A stretch of DNA of 64,000 nt from Candidatus Phyllobacterium onerii (GCF_028331445.1 NZ_JAQMHX010000001.1:372001-436000), one strand, 5' to 3'. Counted from the first letter of the stretch, positions 32,638-42,982 are shown. Numbers and translations: made by a program. Notes: a model not told the origin generated them from the sequence alone.

Positions 32638-33654
32638 TTGGGCGTCGTTGTCAGTCTTGACGATAAGAAAAACAATACCGGATCGGTACAGCCGCTGATC
32701 GATTTGACGGGCGCCGATATGGCCCGCGTCAACGAGCTCATCCTGTCGAAAGCCGGCTCTGACGTCGAGATGATTCCGGAGGTTGCGAACCATCTGATCT
32801 CTTCCGGCGGCAAGCGTTTGCGCCCGATGATCACGCTCGCCGCTGCCCGCATGTTCGGCTACCACGGCGATGGCCATCTCAAGCTTGCGACCAGCGTCGA
32901 ATTCATGCACACGGCGACATTGCTGCACGACGATGTTGTCGACGAAAGCGACCTGCGCCGGGGAAAGCGTACGGCGCGCATGATCTGGGGCAACCAGGCG
33001 AGCGTTCTGGTCGGTGATTTTCTCTTGGGCCAGGCTTTCAAGATGATGGTCGAGGTCGGCTCGCTGGACGCACTTGATGTGCTCGCGACGTCGGCGTCGG
33101 TGATTGCCGAAGGCGAAGTAATGCAGCTTGCAGCTGCAAAAAATCTCGAAACCACCGAAGACGAATACCTTGCCGTCATCAAGGCGAAGACGGCAGCGCT
33201 TTTTTCTGCGGCCGCTGAAGTCGGACCGATCATCGCTTCCGCGTCACGGACCGACCGTCAGGCGCTGCGTTCCTATGGGCTCAATCTCGGGCTCGCCTTC
33301 CAGCTAGTCGATGATGCTCTGGATTATGGCGGCAACGCCAAGGATCTTGGCAAGAACACTGGCGACGATTTCCGTGAAGGCAAGATTACCCTGCCGGTGG
33401 TCCTCACCTACCGGCGCGGAACACCCGAAGAGCGGCTTTTCTGGAAAGACGCGCTGGAAAACGGTGCAAATGACGACAAGGGCCTGGAAAAAGCCAAAGG
33501 ATTGATGACACGCTATGGTGCATTGAGTGATACAATACAGCGCGCCCGGCATTTTGGCGGCATCGCCCGGGATGCACTCGCTCCACTCGATCAGTCGCCG
33601 CAGAAGGATGCGCTTCTCGAAGTCATCGACTTCTGCATCAGCCGGGTCAATTAA
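32638..33654 (+). CDS. ispB: Long-chain polyprenyl diphosphate synthase (octa/decaprenyl type)
   Basis: From TTG 32638, with CAGGGAG 7 bases upstream, the protein has 338 residues and starts GVVVSLDDKKNNTGSVQPL after the initiator. The two Asp-rich motifs of trans-prenyltransferases are DDVVD at 98-102 (LLHDDVVDESD) and DDALD at 225-229 (QLVDDALDYGG). It makes the C40-C50 side chain for ubiquinone; ubiA at 43.4 kb attaches it to 4-hydroxybenzoate. In alphaproteobacteria the product is usually decaprenyl diphosphate. An upstream start at 32572 is not supported. Confidence 0.9.
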   Translation: MGVVVSLDDKKNNTGSVQPLIDLTGADMARVNELILSKAGSDVEMIPEVANHLISSGGKRLRPMITLAAARMFGYHGDGHLKLATSVEFMHTATLLHDDVVDESDLRRGKRTARMIWGNQASVLVGDFLLGQAFKMMVEVGSLDALDVLATSASVIAEGEVMQLAAAKNLETTEDEYLAVIKAKTAALFSAAAEVGPIIASASRTDRQALRSYGLNLGLAFQLVDDALDYGGNAKDLGKNTGDDFREGKITLPVVLTYRRGTPEERLFWKDALENGANDDKGLEKAKGLMTRYGALSDTIQRARHFGGIARDALAPLDQSPQKDALLEVIDFCISRVN

Positions 33655-33788
33655 TGGGTTCTTACGCTGCGTAAAGGCCCAAAACTCGGAACATTCGATC
33701 AACCTTGAGCGAAAACCGTAAAAAGGCCATGGTTTCCTTGAGGATTCGGACAATCATCTCAATTCGGGAACACAAAGAGGGTTTTGTT

Positions 33789-35591
33789 ATGCAGCGTAGT
33801 AAATTGCTTGGCTCGGTCATGGGCGCAACGCTCGCTGCGTTAACGGTGGGAGCTGCGTCCGCTCAAGCCGCGACCAACAACACTCCGACATTGAATGCCG
33901 GCACTCTTTCCGGCGCGTTCCTTTCCGCGCGTACTGCGGAGCGCAGCAATGATTTCGACAGCGCAATCTCGTTCTACCGGCAAGCGCTGGCGTATGATCC
34001 GAAGAACACGGAGCTGCGCCAGAGCCTGATGCTGGTGCTGTTGACTAACGGACAGTTCAAGCAAGCACTGCCGTTAGCAGAGGAACTGAAGGCCGTTCCG
34101 GAAATCGAACGGTTTTCGCGGCTGGCTCTCGGTATCGACGCTCTCAACAGGAAACAATACCGGCAGGTCGACACCCTGATGATGCTGTCGCTCCAGTCCG
34201 ATCTTGACCGCATGATAACCGGGTTGGTTGCTGCTTGGGCCAAGGCGGGCGCTGGCAAGCCGAATGAAGCGCTTTCGATGATCGACAAGTTGCAGGGGCC
34301 GGAAGGTTTCACACTGTTCAAGACGTACAATTCTGCACTGATCGCGGATATGGCGGGCCAGAAGGATAAGGCTGCAACGTTCTACCAGAGCGCGATCGAC
34401 GACAAGACAAATGTTGCGGCAGCGCCTGACACCTATGAACGTCTCGTTGAAGCCTATGCGTCATTCAAGATGCGCTCGGGCGATAAGGACGGTGCCCAAG
34501 CCTTGGTCAAGGAAGCCTCGGAAGTGCTCTCCGGCCGCATGGTGCTCGCTGAATTCGGCAAGCAGATTGCTGATGGCAAGACGGTAAAACCACTCATCCA
34601 AACGCCGCAACAGGGCGCGGCCGAGGTGCTTTATACGGTGGCGACAGCCATCAACCGCAATGGCGGCGAAGCCTTTTCCAAGCTCTATTTGCAGATGTCT
34701 TTGCCACTTCGCCCAGATCATGACGCGACGCTGTACCAGCTCGGCGACATCAGCGCCAAGCTCGAACAGTCAGACAAGGCGATCGACTATTTCGGCAAGA
34801 TTTCTGCGGATTCTCCCTATAGCCGCGACGCCGAGATGCAACTCGCCATCAATCTGGCAATCCTGAAGCGCAATGACGAGGCCATCCAGCACCTCAATGG
34901 CCTGCTAAAGAGCGAACCCGAAGATATGCGTACCTATCTCGCGATCGGGAGCATCTATTCGCAAGACAAGAATTATCAGAAGGCTGCGGAAACCTACGAT
35001 CAGGCTGTTGCAGCGCTGAAGGACCCGACCCGTGGGGACTGGACCATTTTCTATCAACGCGGGATCGCCTACGAGCGCCTGAAGCAATGGGACAAGGCCG
35101 AGCCGAATTTCCTCAAGGCGCTTGAACTTTATCCGGATCAGCCGCAGGTACTGAACTATCTCGGTTATTCGTGGATCGACATGAACACCAAACTCGAGCA
35201 GGGGCTTGATCTGATCAAGAAGGCCGTCGCAGCTCGTCCACAGGACGGTTACATCGTTGATTCCCTTGGCTGGGCCTACTACCGCCTTGGCCGTTATGAT
35301 GATGCGGTGACGCAGCTTGAACAGGCCGTGAAACTACGGGCGGAAGATGCGACGATCAACGACCATCTGGGCGATGCCTATTGGCGGGCCGGCCGCAAAC
35401 TGGAAGCAACGTTCCAATGGGCGCACGCACGGGATTCCAAGCCCGAACCGGAAGACCTGGTCAAGATCGAGGAAAAGCTGAAGAACGGCCTTCCCGATGA
35501 CAAGGATCCCGGCGTTGCCAAGAATGGCCCCGATGCACCGAAGCCACCTGTTGCACCAGCGCCCGCAGCGGCTCCCGACAAGAAGGGCTGA
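33789..35591 (+). CDS. Exported TPR-repeat protein
   Basis: From ATG 33789 (AAAGAGGG upstream) the protein has 600 residues. The signal peptide is MQRSKLLGSVMGATLAALTV with a cleavage site after ASAQA. The rest is built of at least ten TPR-like helical pairs, for example RSNDFDSAISFYRQALAYDP near the start and LGRYDDAVTQLEQAVKLRAE near the end. The C-terminal 30 residues are Pro/Ala/Lys-rich and probably disordered. It is probably a periplasmic or outer-membrane-associated scaffold of unknown partner. The frame is open back to 33705, but those residues would precede the signal peptide. Confidence 0.85.
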   Translation: MQRSKLLGSVMGATLAALTVGAASAQAATNNTPTLNAGTLSGAFLSARTAERSNDFDSAISFYRQALAYDPKNTELRQSLMLVLLTNGQFKQALPLAEELKAVPEIERFSRLALGIDALNRKQYRQVDTLMMLSLQSDLDRMITGLVAAWAKAGAGKPNEALSMIDKLQGPEGFTLFKTYNSALIADMAGQKDKAATFYQSAIDDKTNVAAAPDTYERLVEAYASFKMRSGDKDGAQALVKEASEVLSGRMVLAEFGKQIADGKTVKPLIQTPQQGAAEVLYTVATAINRNGGEAFSKLYLQMSLPLRPDHDATLYQLGDISAKLEQSDKAIDYFGKISADSPYSRDAEMQLAINLAILKRNDEAIQHLNGLLKSEPEDMRTYLAIGSIYSQDKNYQKAAETYDQAVAALKDPTRGDWTIFYQRGIAYERLKQWDKAEPNFLKALELYPDQPQVLNYLGYSWIDMNTKLEQGLDLIKKAVAARPQDGYIVDSLGWAYYRLGRYDDAVTQLEQAVKLRAEDATINDHLGDAYWRAGRKLEATFQWAHARDSKPEPEDLVKIEEKLKNGLPDDKDPGVAKNGPDAPKPPVAPAPAAAPDKKG

Positions 35592-35632
35592 CTGTTTGGT
35601 TCTACTTGACCGGCTGGAGTGCAGGTCTTAGA

Positions 35633-35678
35633 GCATGGTCCCGAAAAGTTGCTCGACTTTTCGGATAAGATCATGCTT
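35633..35678. repeat. Short palindromic repeat upstream of glyQ
   Basis: AGCATGGTCCCGAAAAGT (35633-35650) and ACTTTTCGGATAAGATCATGCT (35657-35678, imperfect) form a hairpin. GAGCATGATCCCGAAAAG-type palindromes are very frequent in Rhizobiales intergenic DNA. Confidence 0.75.
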
Positions 35679-35752
35679 CCAAACAAAAATATGCACTTCA
35701 TTCCTTGTCGTCATAAAAGGCCTGTCCGGTGACCGTTTCACTTCCCGATCAT

Positions 35753-36688
35753 ATGCAGCCGACCCGCTCGTTTCAGGGTCTTATCCTCACGCTTCACAGT
35801 TACTGGGCCCAGCATGGCTGCGTCATCTTGCAGCCCTACGACATGGAAGTCGGCGCCGGCACGTTCCATCCGGCAACAACCTTGCGCTCGCTTGGACCAA
35901 AGCCATGGAAGGCAGCCTATGTGCAGCCTTCGCGCCGCCCCAAGGACGGCCGCTACGGTGAAAACCCGAACCGGCTGCAGCATTATTACCAGTACCAGGT
36001 GATCATGAAGCCATCGCCGCCCAATCTGCAGGAGCTTTATCTTGGCTCTCTGCGGGCGATTGGTCTTGATCCGCTGCTGCACGATATCCGTTTCGTCGAG
36101 GACGACTGGGAGAGCCCGACCCTCGGAGCCTGGGGCCTTGGCTGGGAATGCTGGTGCGACGGCATGGAAGTCTCGCAGTTCACCTATTTCCAGCAGGTCT
36201 GCGGTATTGAATGCGCCCCGGTTTCAGGTGAGCTGACCTACGGTCTCGAACGCCTCGCCATGTATGTGCAGGGTGTCGACAATGTCTATGACCTGAACTT
36301 CAATGGCCTCGAAGGCGATGAGAAGGTCACCTATGGCGACGTGTTTCTGCAAGCCGAGCAGGAATACTCGCGGCACAATTTCGAACACGCCAACACTGCG
36401 ATTCTGCTGCGGCATTTCGAGGATGCCGAAGCCGAGTGCGAGGCACTCCTGCGCGCCGGTGCCCCCAAGGCGGGCGACAACAGCCCGCTGCACAAGATGG
36501 TCCTGCCCGCTTACGACCAATGCATCAAGGCCTCGCATGCCTTCAATCTTCTCGATGCGCGCGGCGTCATTTCGGTGACCGAGCGCCAGAGCTATATTCT
36601 GCGGGTCCGCAACCTCGCCAAGGCATGCGGCGAGGCCTTCCTGCTGACGGAAGCCGGCGGCGCCAATCTTAAAAGCGAGTCCGTGTAA
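35753..36688 (+). CDS. glyQ: Glycyl-tRNA synthetase alpha subunit
   Basis: From ATG 35753 the protein has 311 residues and starts [20 protein letters not shown], the family N-terminus; GTG 35729 would add eight residues. Class II core motifs are [40 protein letters not shown] and the C-terminal [20 protein letters not shown]. It forms an alpha2beta2 enzyme with GlyS and charges tRNA-Gly. Its stop codon TAA shares one base with the ATG of glyS (TAATG), giving translational coupling. Confidence 0.97.
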   Translation: MQPTRSFQGLILTLHSYWAQHGCVILQPYDMEVGAGTFHPATTLRSLGPKPWKAAYVQPSRRPKDGRYGENPNRLQHYYQYQVIMKPSPPNLQELYLGSLRAIGLDPLLHDIRFVEDDWESPTLGAWGLGWECWCDGMEVSQFTYFQQVCGIECAPVSGELTYGLERLAMYVQGVDNVYDLNFNGLEGDEKVTYGDVFLQAEQEYSRHNFEHANTAILLRHFEDAEAECEALLRAGAPKAGDNSPLHKMVLPAYDQCIKASHAFNLLDARGVISVTERQSYILRVRNLAKACGEAFLLTEAGGANLKSESV

Positions 36689-38982
36689 TGCCTGATCTTT
36701 TGCTCGAACTTCGCTCGGAAGAAATACCAGCGCGCATGCAGCGCAAGGCCGCGGGCGATCTGAAAAAACTCGTGACCGACGCGTTGGTCGAGGCTGGCCT
36801 CACCTATGAAGCCGCCGGTGATTACTGGACACCGCGCCGCCTGACACTGGACATACGTGGGCTGAACGCGCGTTCCAAGGACGTGCATGAAGATCGCAAG
36901 GGCCCAAGCGTCACCGCTCCGGATCAGGCGATTGCAGGCTTCCTGCGCTCTGCGGGCCTTGCCGATATATCCGAGGCACATGTCCATACCGATCCAAAGA
37001 AGGGCGATTTCTATGTCGCTCATCTGACCAAGCCCGGCCGCGCCGCTGAAGAGATCATCGCGGAAATCATGCCGAAGATCGTCAGCGCGTTTCCCTGGCC
37101 GAAATCCATGCGTTGGGGTAGGGCATCGTCAAAGCCTGGCAGCCTGCGCTGGGTGCGTCCGCTGCAGTCGATCCTCTGCACCTTCGGCCCCGAAACCGAA
37201 GAGCCTGTCGTTGTAGACTTTGAGATCGATGGTTTGCGCGCCGGCAATGTGACCTACGGCCATCGTTTCCTGAGCGACGGCGAACCGATCACCGTTCGCC
37301 GTTTCGACGACTACGTCGCCAAGCTTGAAAAAGCCAAGGTCGTTCTGGACGCCGACCGCCGTAAGGAAATCATCCTGTCGGATGCGCAGAACATCGCATT
37401 CGCGTCCGGTCTCGAGCTGGTCGAAGATGAAACGCTGCTCGAAGAAGTGTCGGGCCTGGTTGAATGGCCGGTTGTGCTGATGGGCGAGTTTGAGGAAGAG
37501 TTTCTGGCTATTCCACCAGAAGTCATCCGCCTGACGATCAAGACGAACCAGAAATGCTTCGTCACGCGCAAACAAGGCGAGAGCGACAGGCTCTCCAACA
37601 AGTTCATTCTCGTCTCCAATATCGAGGCGACAGATGGCGGCCGTGAGATCGCCCACGGCAATGGCAAGGTCGTGCGCGCGCGCCTTTCCGATGCGCTGTA
37701 TTTCTGGAACACCGACCAGCACGATCTGCCGGACATGCACACCCTGGCGCCTGCCGCGATCAAGTTCGATCTTGATCTCAAGAAGCCGCTCGACCAGCGG
37801 ATGGCGCGACTCGATGCTCTCAATGTCACCTTCCATGCCAAGCTCGGCACACAGGGCGAACGCGTCACCCGTATCAAGAATCTTGCGCGCGAAATCGCCC
37901 CGCTGGTTGGCGCTGATCCAGCGCTGGCAATGCGCGCCGCTGTTCTCGCGAAGGCGGATCTTACGACCGAAATCGTCGGCGAGTTTCCCGAACTTCAGGG
38001 TGGCATGGGACGCAAATATGCGTTGCTGCAGAAGGAGCATCCTTCCGTCGCGGCTGCTATCGAGGAGCACTACAAGCCGCAAGGTCCGTCCGATTTTGTG
38101 CCGGCCGATCCAGTTTCGATCGCGGTCGCGCTCGCTGACAAGCTCGACACACTCGTCGGCTTCTGGTCCATCGATGAAAAACCGACCGGCTCGAAAGATC
38201 CTTTCGCGTTGCGACGTGCGGCACTCGGCGTCATACGGCTCCTCCTTTCCAGTGAATGGAAAATCGAACTGCTGCCATTGTTTCAATCGGCCTTCATTCA
38301 GCTGCGCGAAGAAAAGATCGAACAGCGCATCGAACATTTCGAGGAGGACCAGGCGGCACAGGATTCGGGCGACGTCGACGGCGAGGAGGATGTCACCAAT
38401 GCCATCTCCGGCTTCGAGAAGCGCATACGTGGCCAGCTCTCCGAGCGGTCCCAGCCCATTCTCCTCGATTTGCTCAGCTTCTTCCATGAACGGCTGAAAG
38501 TGCATCTTCGCGAACTCGGTGCCCGCCACGATCTGATCGACGCGGTGCTGACGGAAGGCGCTGACAACCTGTTGCTGATCGCGCGCCGGGTTGAAGCGCT
38601 GGTGGTTTTCCTCAACACGGAAGACGGCAAGAACCTTCTTGCCGGCACCAAGCGTGCCGCCAACATTCTGAGCGCCGAGGAAAAGAAGGGAACGCCGATT
38701 TCCCCGGTTGTCGACGCCGCGCTTTTCGCACTGGAAGAAGAGCGGGAGCTTTCAGCGGCGGTGAATCAAGCTGAGAGCCAGGCGGCGCAAGCGATTCAAA
38801 ACGAAGACTTTTCCGGCGCCATGATCGCACTTAGCGCTTTGCGTGAACCAGTTGATTCATTCTTTGAAAAAGTGCTGGTTAACGACGACAATCCGGACAT
38901 TCGCGCAAACCGTCTGGCGCTGCTCTCCCGTATCAGGACCGCAACGAACACGGTTGCGGATTTCTCAAAAATCGCGGGATAA
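36688..38982 (+). CDS. glyS: Glycyl-tRNA synthetase beta subunit
   Basis: The 764-residue beta subunit begins [20 protein letters not shown], the family start, and contains [11 protein letters not shown], the central HD-like fold ([20 protein letters not shown]) and a C-terminal anticodon-binding DALR-like region ([20 protein letters not shown]). An acidic insertion ([20 protein letters not shown], about 553-572) is extra to the core. It is somewhat longer than enterobacterial GlyS, as is usual in Rhizobiales. It is coupled to glyQ and followed by a hairpin terminator. Confidence 0.97.
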   Translation: MPDLLLELRSEEIPARMQRKAAGDLKKLVTDALVEAGLTYEAAGDYWTPRRLTLDIRGLNARSKDVHEDRKGPSVTAPDQAIAGFLRSAGLADISEAHVHTDPKKGDFYVAHLTKPGRAAEEIIAEIMPKIVSAFPWPKSMRWGRASSKPGSLRWVRPLQSILCTFGPETEEPVVVDFEIDGLRAGNVTYGHRFLSDGEPITVRRFDDYVAKLEKAKVVLDADRRKEIILSDAQNIAFASGLELVEDETLLEEVSGLVEWPVVLMGEFEEEFLAIPPEVIRLTIKTNQKCFVTRKQGESDRLSNKFILVSNIEATDGGREIAHGNGKVVRARLSDALYFWNTDQHDLPDMHTLAPAAIKFDLDLKKPLDQRMARLDALNVTFHAKLGTQGERVTRIKNLAREIAPLVGADPALAMRAAVLAKADLTTEIVGEFPELQGGMGRKYALLQKEHPSVAAAIEEHYKPQGPSDFVPADPVSIAVALADKLDTLVGFWSIDEKPTGSKDPFALRRAALGVIRLLLSSEWKIELLPLFQSAFIQLREEKIEQRIEHFEEDQAAQDSGDVDGEEDVTNAISGFEKRIRGQLSERSQPILLDLLSFFHERLKVHLRELGARHDLIDAVLTEGADNLLLIARRVEALVVFLNTEDGKNLLAGTKRAANILSAEEKKGTPISPVVDAALFALEEERELSAAVNQAESQAAQAIQNEDFSGAMIALSALREPVDSFFEKVLVNDDNPDIRANRLALLSRIRTATNTVADFSKIAG

Positions 38983-38991
38983 CAGGAAGAT

Positions 38992-39011
38992 AGGCGCTGT
39001 TCTTAGCGCCT
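38992..39011. terminator. Bidirectional hairpin between glyS and the convergent secreted-protein gene
   Basis: AGGCGCT (38992-38998), 6-base loop, AGCGCCT (39005-39011); 7-bp perfect stem. There are no long T-runs, but its position between two convergent stops fits a shared terminator. Confidence 0.5.
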
Positions 39012-39013
39012 GT

Positions 39014-39391
39014 CTATTGCACGCCGGCGCGCAGCGGCGTTTCGCCAACATCGGCAATGACCTTTTCAGGTGCCGGCTGGCCGGGCTGCGCAAGCGGCGC
39101 TGCATTGGCGGCCATCATCGAGTCAGATCCTGTACCGTTGCCCTGTAGACGCGCCATATACTGGCGCGAACGTTCGCGCCGTTCAGCATAGGCTTTCAGC
39201 TTGGCTGCCTCTTTTGCCTTTTGCGCCAGGCAAGGTGAGCAGATCGGATTGCCGTTCGCATCGAAGCTGTCATAGCCGACATATGAGACGGAATTTGGCT
39301 TGGCCAACCCGCTGACTTCGTCGATCGAGCCAGCTTGGGCGGATACCGTAAATAGCGCAATCGTCGTTGCGGCAATGATTTGGCGAAGCAT
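39014..39391 (-). CDS. Secreted hypothetical protein
   Basis: The 125-residue protein has a signal peptide (MLRQIIAATTIALFTVSAQA, cleaved before GSIDE). The mature part contains a CxxC (SPCLAQK preceded by ICSPC), a charged helix (KEAAKLKAYAERRERSRQYM) and a Pro/Ala-rich tail. Cysteines PICSPCLA may form a disulfide. Family not recognised with certainty; it looks like a rhizobial periplasmic protein. It converges on glyS. Confidence 0.6.
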   Translation of the reverse strand: MLRQIIAATTIALFTVSAQAGSIDEVSGLAKPNSVSYVGYDSFDANGNPICSPCLAQKAKEAAKLKAYAERRERSRQYMARLQGNGTGSDSMMAANAAPLAQPGQPAPEKVIADVGETPLRAGVQ

Positions 39392-39572
39392 GGCAAACCG
39401 TCCCTGTTCTTTTCTTGGCCGACTGTTAACAGCGATTTATTGCCAAGCCTTATTCAGGATGGATTCAATTTTATGCATGATGTCATTCGGCGTGTTCATC
39501 AGGCATTAGAGGCTCTGGACTTGCGGCAAGTGTTCTCCATCGTGTAGGCAATGCACGCGATCGGAGAAAGCC

Positions 39573-40565
39573 TTGGCACTAATCCTTGCAGCAGATGAGC
39601 AAGCAATTCTGACGGCAGCTTCTGCGCTTGCCGAAGGCAAGCTCGTCGCCATCCCGACCGAGACCGTTTATGGGCTCGCGGCCGACGCAACCAATGGCGA
39701 TGCAGTGGCCAGAATTTTTGAAGCAAAGGGCAGGCCGCATTTCAACCCGCTGATCTGCCATGTTTCCGATATCGCCATGGCGGAACGTTACGCCCTGATC
39801 GATCCCCTATCGCGAAGCTTGATCGATGCGTTCTGGCCGGGCCCACTCACGCTGGTCCTTCCCCTGAAGCCGGATGCGGGAATTCATCCCCTCGTGGCGG
39901 CAGGTCTGGACACCATAGCCCTGCGGATGCCGCGCGGGATTGCCGGAAAGATCATTGCCGCGCTCGATCGGCCGCTCGCGGCTCCTAGCGCCAATACGTC
40001 TGGGAAGATCAGCGGCACGAATGCTGAAGCCGTCGCCGACGATCTTGGTCAAAAGATTGCGCTCATCCTCGATGCCGGGCCATCGGAAGTCGGACTGGAA
40101 TCGACAATTGTCAAAGTACAAGGGGATGCGATCCTGTTGCTGCGTCCGGGCGGGCTTGCTGCTGAAGAGATAGAGGCGGTTATCGGCCACAAGCTGGAAC
40201 GCCTGGATCAGCGTGCCGCCATTCAGGCGCCTGGCATGATGGCTTCGCATTATGCGCCGTCGGCGAGCGTCCGGCTCAATGTGCTTGAAGTGCGGGAAGG
40301 GGAGTGCTTGCTTGCTTTCGGCCCGCTGCGTGCAATGCGCGCCGAACTTGCCACGGCCAGCCTCAACCTTAGCGAGACTGGCAATCTGCGCGAGGCCGCC
40401 GCCAACCTTTTCGACTTCATGAAACGCCTCGATAGCTTCGGCGGCACGGTGATCGCTGTTGAACCTATTCCCTTTAGCGGACTGGGCGAAGCCATCAATG
40501 ACCGGCTCGTCCGTGCTGCCGCGCCCCGCTCGCTTTCGACTGACGAGATGGAACAGATAAAATGA
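39573..40565 (+). CDS. tsaC: L-threonylcarbamoyladenylate synthase (Sua5/YwlC type)
   Basis: The 330-residue protein starts at TTG 39573 with CGGAGAAAG upstream. The N-terminal YrdC/TsaC domain has GKLVAIPTETVYGLAADATN, FEAKGRPHFNPL and LAAPSANTSGKISGT. The C-terminal Sua5 domain (about 210-330) includes the linker APGMMASHYAPSASVRLNV. The enzyme makes threonylcarbamoyl-AMP for the t6A37 modification of tRNA. The two-domain form is the Sua5 type. It overlaps the FAD dehydrogenase gene by 4 bases (ATGA). Confidence 0.93.
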   Translation: MALILAADEQAILTAASALAEGKLVAIPTETVYGLAADATNGDAVARIFEAKGRPHFNPLICHVSDIAMAERYALIDPLSRSLIDAFWPGPLTLVLPLKPDAGIHPLVAAGLDTIALRMPRGIAGKIIAALDRPLAAPSANTSGKISGTNAEAVADDLGQKIALILDAGPSEVGLESTIVKVQGDAILLLRPGGLAAEEIEAVIGHKLERLDQRAAIQAPGMMASHYAPSASVRLNVLEVREGECLLAFGPLRAMRAELATASLNLSETGNLREAAANLFDFMKRLDSFGGTVIAVEPIPFSGLGEAINDRLVRAAAPRSLSTDEMEQIK

Positions 40566-41977
40566 CCCTGACACTGGAATTGATCGAACGCTTTACGGCG
40601 ATTGTCGGTGAGAAATATGCACTGCGCGATAAACAGGACATTGAACCTTATCTCGTCGAGCCGCGCGACAAGTTTGGTGGCAAGACATCGTTGGTGCTGC
40701 GTCCGGCGCAGGTTGAAGAGGTTTCGGCCGTTCTCAAACTGGCGACTGAAACCGGCACGGCCATTATTCCCCAAGGCGGCAATACGGGCCTTGTGGGGGG
40801 ACAGGTACCTGATGAAAGCGGCGACCAGATCATCCTGTCGCTATCCCGGTTGAACGCAATTCGTTCCATCGACACATCGGGCAACCTTGCCATCGTCGAG
40901 GCTGGCGTTGTCCTGCAGAAACTCCAGGAAGCGGCTGAACAAGCTGGCCGTTTATTTCCCCTATCACTCGGCTCGGAGGGCTCGTGCCAGATTGGCGGCA
41001 ATCTCTCGTCCAATGCGGGTGGAACCGCAGTACTCGCCTACGGAAATACGCGCGAACTCTGTCTTGGGGTGGAGGTTGTGCTTCCCACGGGCGAAATCCT
41101 GAACGATCTTCGAACCGTCAAGAAAGACAATACCGGCTATGATCTGAAAGATCTTTTTATCGGCGCGGAAGGCACGCTCGGCGTGATCACCGCCGCGGTC
41201 ATGAAGCTCTTCCCGCTGCCGAAGGGCAAGGGCGTCGCCTACGCAGGTCTTGCCAGTCCGGATGATGCATTGAAGCTGTTGAGCCTGGCGCAGATCCATG
41301 CAGGGTCGTCCTTGACCGGCTTCGAACTGATGCCACGTATCGGCGTCGAGTTTTCGGTCGCCCACACCGATGGCGTACGCAACCCTCTGCAGCAACCGCA
41401 CAAATGGTACGTGCTGATCGATATTTCTTCGTCACGCTCGGCCGAAGATGCCCGCGAGACCATCGAAACGATCTTGACCGAGGCGTTCGAAGCAGGTCTC
41501 GTCGAAGATGCGACGATTGCGGAAAGTACGGCGCAGGAGAAATCATTCTGGCACATGCGGGAGGCTATGTCCGACGCCCAAAAGCCGGAAGGCGGCTCAA
41601 TCAAGCATGATATTTCCGTTCCGGTTGCTCGTATCCCTGACTTCATCGCCGAGGCTGACGCCGCCGTTCTCGATATCATCCTGGGCGCACGCATCGTTTC
41701 CTTCGGCCACATGGGTGATGGCAATTTGCACTATAATATTTCCCAGCCGGTAGGCGCCGACAAGCAGGCGTTTCTCGATCGCTGGGTCGAAGTCAACAAG
41801 AGTGTGCACGATATCGTCCGTGCCTATGGAGGTTCGATCTCCGCAGAGCATGGTATCGGGCAATTGAAGCGCAGGGAGCTTTCCGAGACGAAATCCCCGG
41901 TGGCTCTCGATCTCATGCGCCGGATCAAGAAATCCTTCGATCCGGCGGGTATCATGAACCCCGGAAAAGTCATCTGA
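40562..41977 (+). CDS. FAD-binding D-2-hydroxyacid dehydrogenase (GlcD/D-2-hydroxyglutarate type)
   Basis: The 471-residue flavoprotein has an FAD_binding_4 domain (residues about 40-180: TGTAIIPQGGNTGLVGGQVP, LGSEGSCQIGGNLSSNAGGT) and a FAD-oxidase_C domain with FGHMGDGNLHYNI and the final HGIGQLKRRELSETKSP and FDPAGIMNPGKVI. This is the architecture of D-2-hydroxyglutarate and D-lactate dehydrogenases. No iron-sulfur domain is present, so it is the single-subunit type. Its start overlaps the tsaC-type gene by 4 bases, so the two are co-expressed. Confidence 0.9.
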   Translation: MTLTLELIERFTAIVGEKYALRDKQDIEPYLVEPRDKFGGKTSLVLRPAQVEEVSAVLKLATETGTAIIPQGGNTGLVGGQVPDESGDQIILSLSRLNAIRSIDTSGNLAIVEAGVVLQKLQEAAEQAGRLFPLSLGSEGSCQIGGNLSSNAGGTAVLAYGNTRELCLGVEVVLPTGEILNDLRTVKKDNTGYDLKDLFIGAEGTLGVITAAVMKLFPLPKGKGVAYAGLASPDDALKLLSLAQIHAGSSLTGFELMPRIGVEFSVAHTDGVRNPLQQPHKWYVLIDISSSRSAEDARETIETILTEAFEAGLVEDATIAESTAQEKSFWHMREAMSDAQKPEGGSIKHDISVPVARIPDFIAEADAAVLDIILGARIVSFGHMGDGNLHYNISQPVGADKQAFLDRWVEVNKSVHDIVRAYGGSISAEHGIGQLKRRELSETKSPVALDLMRRIKKSFDPAGIMNPGKVI

Positions 41978-42197
41978 TTCCGTCAATCATCTGTTCATAC
42001 CCCTTACCGGAATCTTGGTGCCGGTTGGGTTTCGATAACCATTCCACCTAATCAGAAAGAGTTAACCCCGTTCGTTAAGCGGGATTGGGAGAGTTGGCGC
42101 CTATTGTTGCCCTAACGAGACCGGAAAATGGTCCGCACTACAGGGAAATACAGAGAAGACCGGAAAACCGGCTCTCAGGATCGACAGAAGGCGTCAC

Positions 42198-42770
42198 ATG
42201 AAGAAAACCGGAGCCAAGCCGGTTTGGGCAGGTCGGGAATTCCGGCTTGACCCATTCCATCTGCCACAGACGGTCACTTACGCCACGCGCGACGACCGTG
42301 ACGATATCACTTTCACGCTGCACGAACGCGGCGCGGTGGTGAAGCGTTTGCTGCCGGCAAGTCATCTGCCCGTTTCGCTCGCCTTGCCACCTTGTGCCTT
42401 TCTCGGCGTGACAGCGCGCGCAGCTGAGGACGAGATTGGGGATATCACGGTAACTCTGGAACTTATGCACACGGACCCGCATCTCTCTGTGCCGCTGCTG
42501 GTTGCGCATGATCTCAACGATATCGCTGCGGATTGGCGTGCCTGGTCGGCGCTGTTCAAACTGCCGATGATGCTGGTCGAGGAAGACGGTGTCGCACGGC
42601 AGCTGGAACAGAGCATCGGGCCGGTTGCTGTTGCAGCGCCAAAAGAGCGCCGTCAGGGCCGCGAGCCGCGCCGCCGCCGTCCACGCTTTCTTGCTCGCCG
42701 CAAGATGGGTGATCTCGGCCTGCGGCTCGTGATTGGCGGCGAGGAAATCATCGCTCAGGGCGGGAAATAA
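42198..42770 (+). CDS. DUF6101 family protein
   Basis: The 190-residue protein is a Rhizobiales-restricted family of unknown function. The N-terminal part has FRLDPFHLPQTVTYATRDD, the middle VAHDLNDIAADWRAWSALFK, and the C-terminal third is strongly basic (KERRQGREPRRRRPRFLARR), suggesting nucleic-acid or membrane-phosphate contact. No membrane segment or signal peptide. It lies near ubiA, as in related genomes. The 220-bp gap before it (41978-42197) shows nothing beyond a short GACCGG/CCGGTC-type stem. Confidence 0.8.
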   Translation: MKKTGAKPVWAGREFRLDPFHLPQTVTYATRDDRDDITFTLHERGAVVKRLLPASHLPVSLALPPCAFLGVTARAAEDEIGDITVTLELMHTDPHLSVPLLVAHDLNDIAADWRAWSALFKLPMMLVEEDGVARQLEQSIGPVAVAAPKERRQGREPRRRRPRFLARRKMGDLGLRLVIGGEEIIAQGGK

Positions 42771-42814
42771 CCGACAAAAAAGCGCCGAAGTGGGATAAGT
42801 TTGGGTGCAATCCA

Positions 42815-42982
42815 GAAGACCCCCTCCCTGCTGCTACGCAGCCTCCCTCCCCACAAGGGGGAGGGCAACAGCGCTTTATCCTGCAGCGCCTCCTGTTTGA
42901 CCTGTGCAGCATGACAGTTGCAACGGTCTCACCCTCCCCCTTGTGGGGAGGGAGGCTGCGTAGCAGCAGGGAGGGGTTCTTC
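42815..42982. repeat. Inverted repeat with 51-bp near-perfect arms
   Basis: The arms at 42815-42865 and 42932-42982 are reverse complements with a single mismatch. Each contains CCCTCCCTGCTGCTACGCAG and CCCCACAAGGGGGAGGG, a repeat core common in rhizobial and brucella intergenic DNA. The 66-bp spacer is unremarkable. It follows the DUF6101 gene by 44 bp and could also act as a transcription terminator. Confidence 0.85.

Noticed and set aside
37129-38529. Long antisense frame (466 codons) within glyS
   Set aside because: Shadow of a high-GC coding region; glyS itself is unambiguous.
42815-42982. CRISPR-like or tandem repeat array
   Set aside because: Only two inverted arms, no regularly spaced direct repeats; no CRISPR array seen anywhere in the window.
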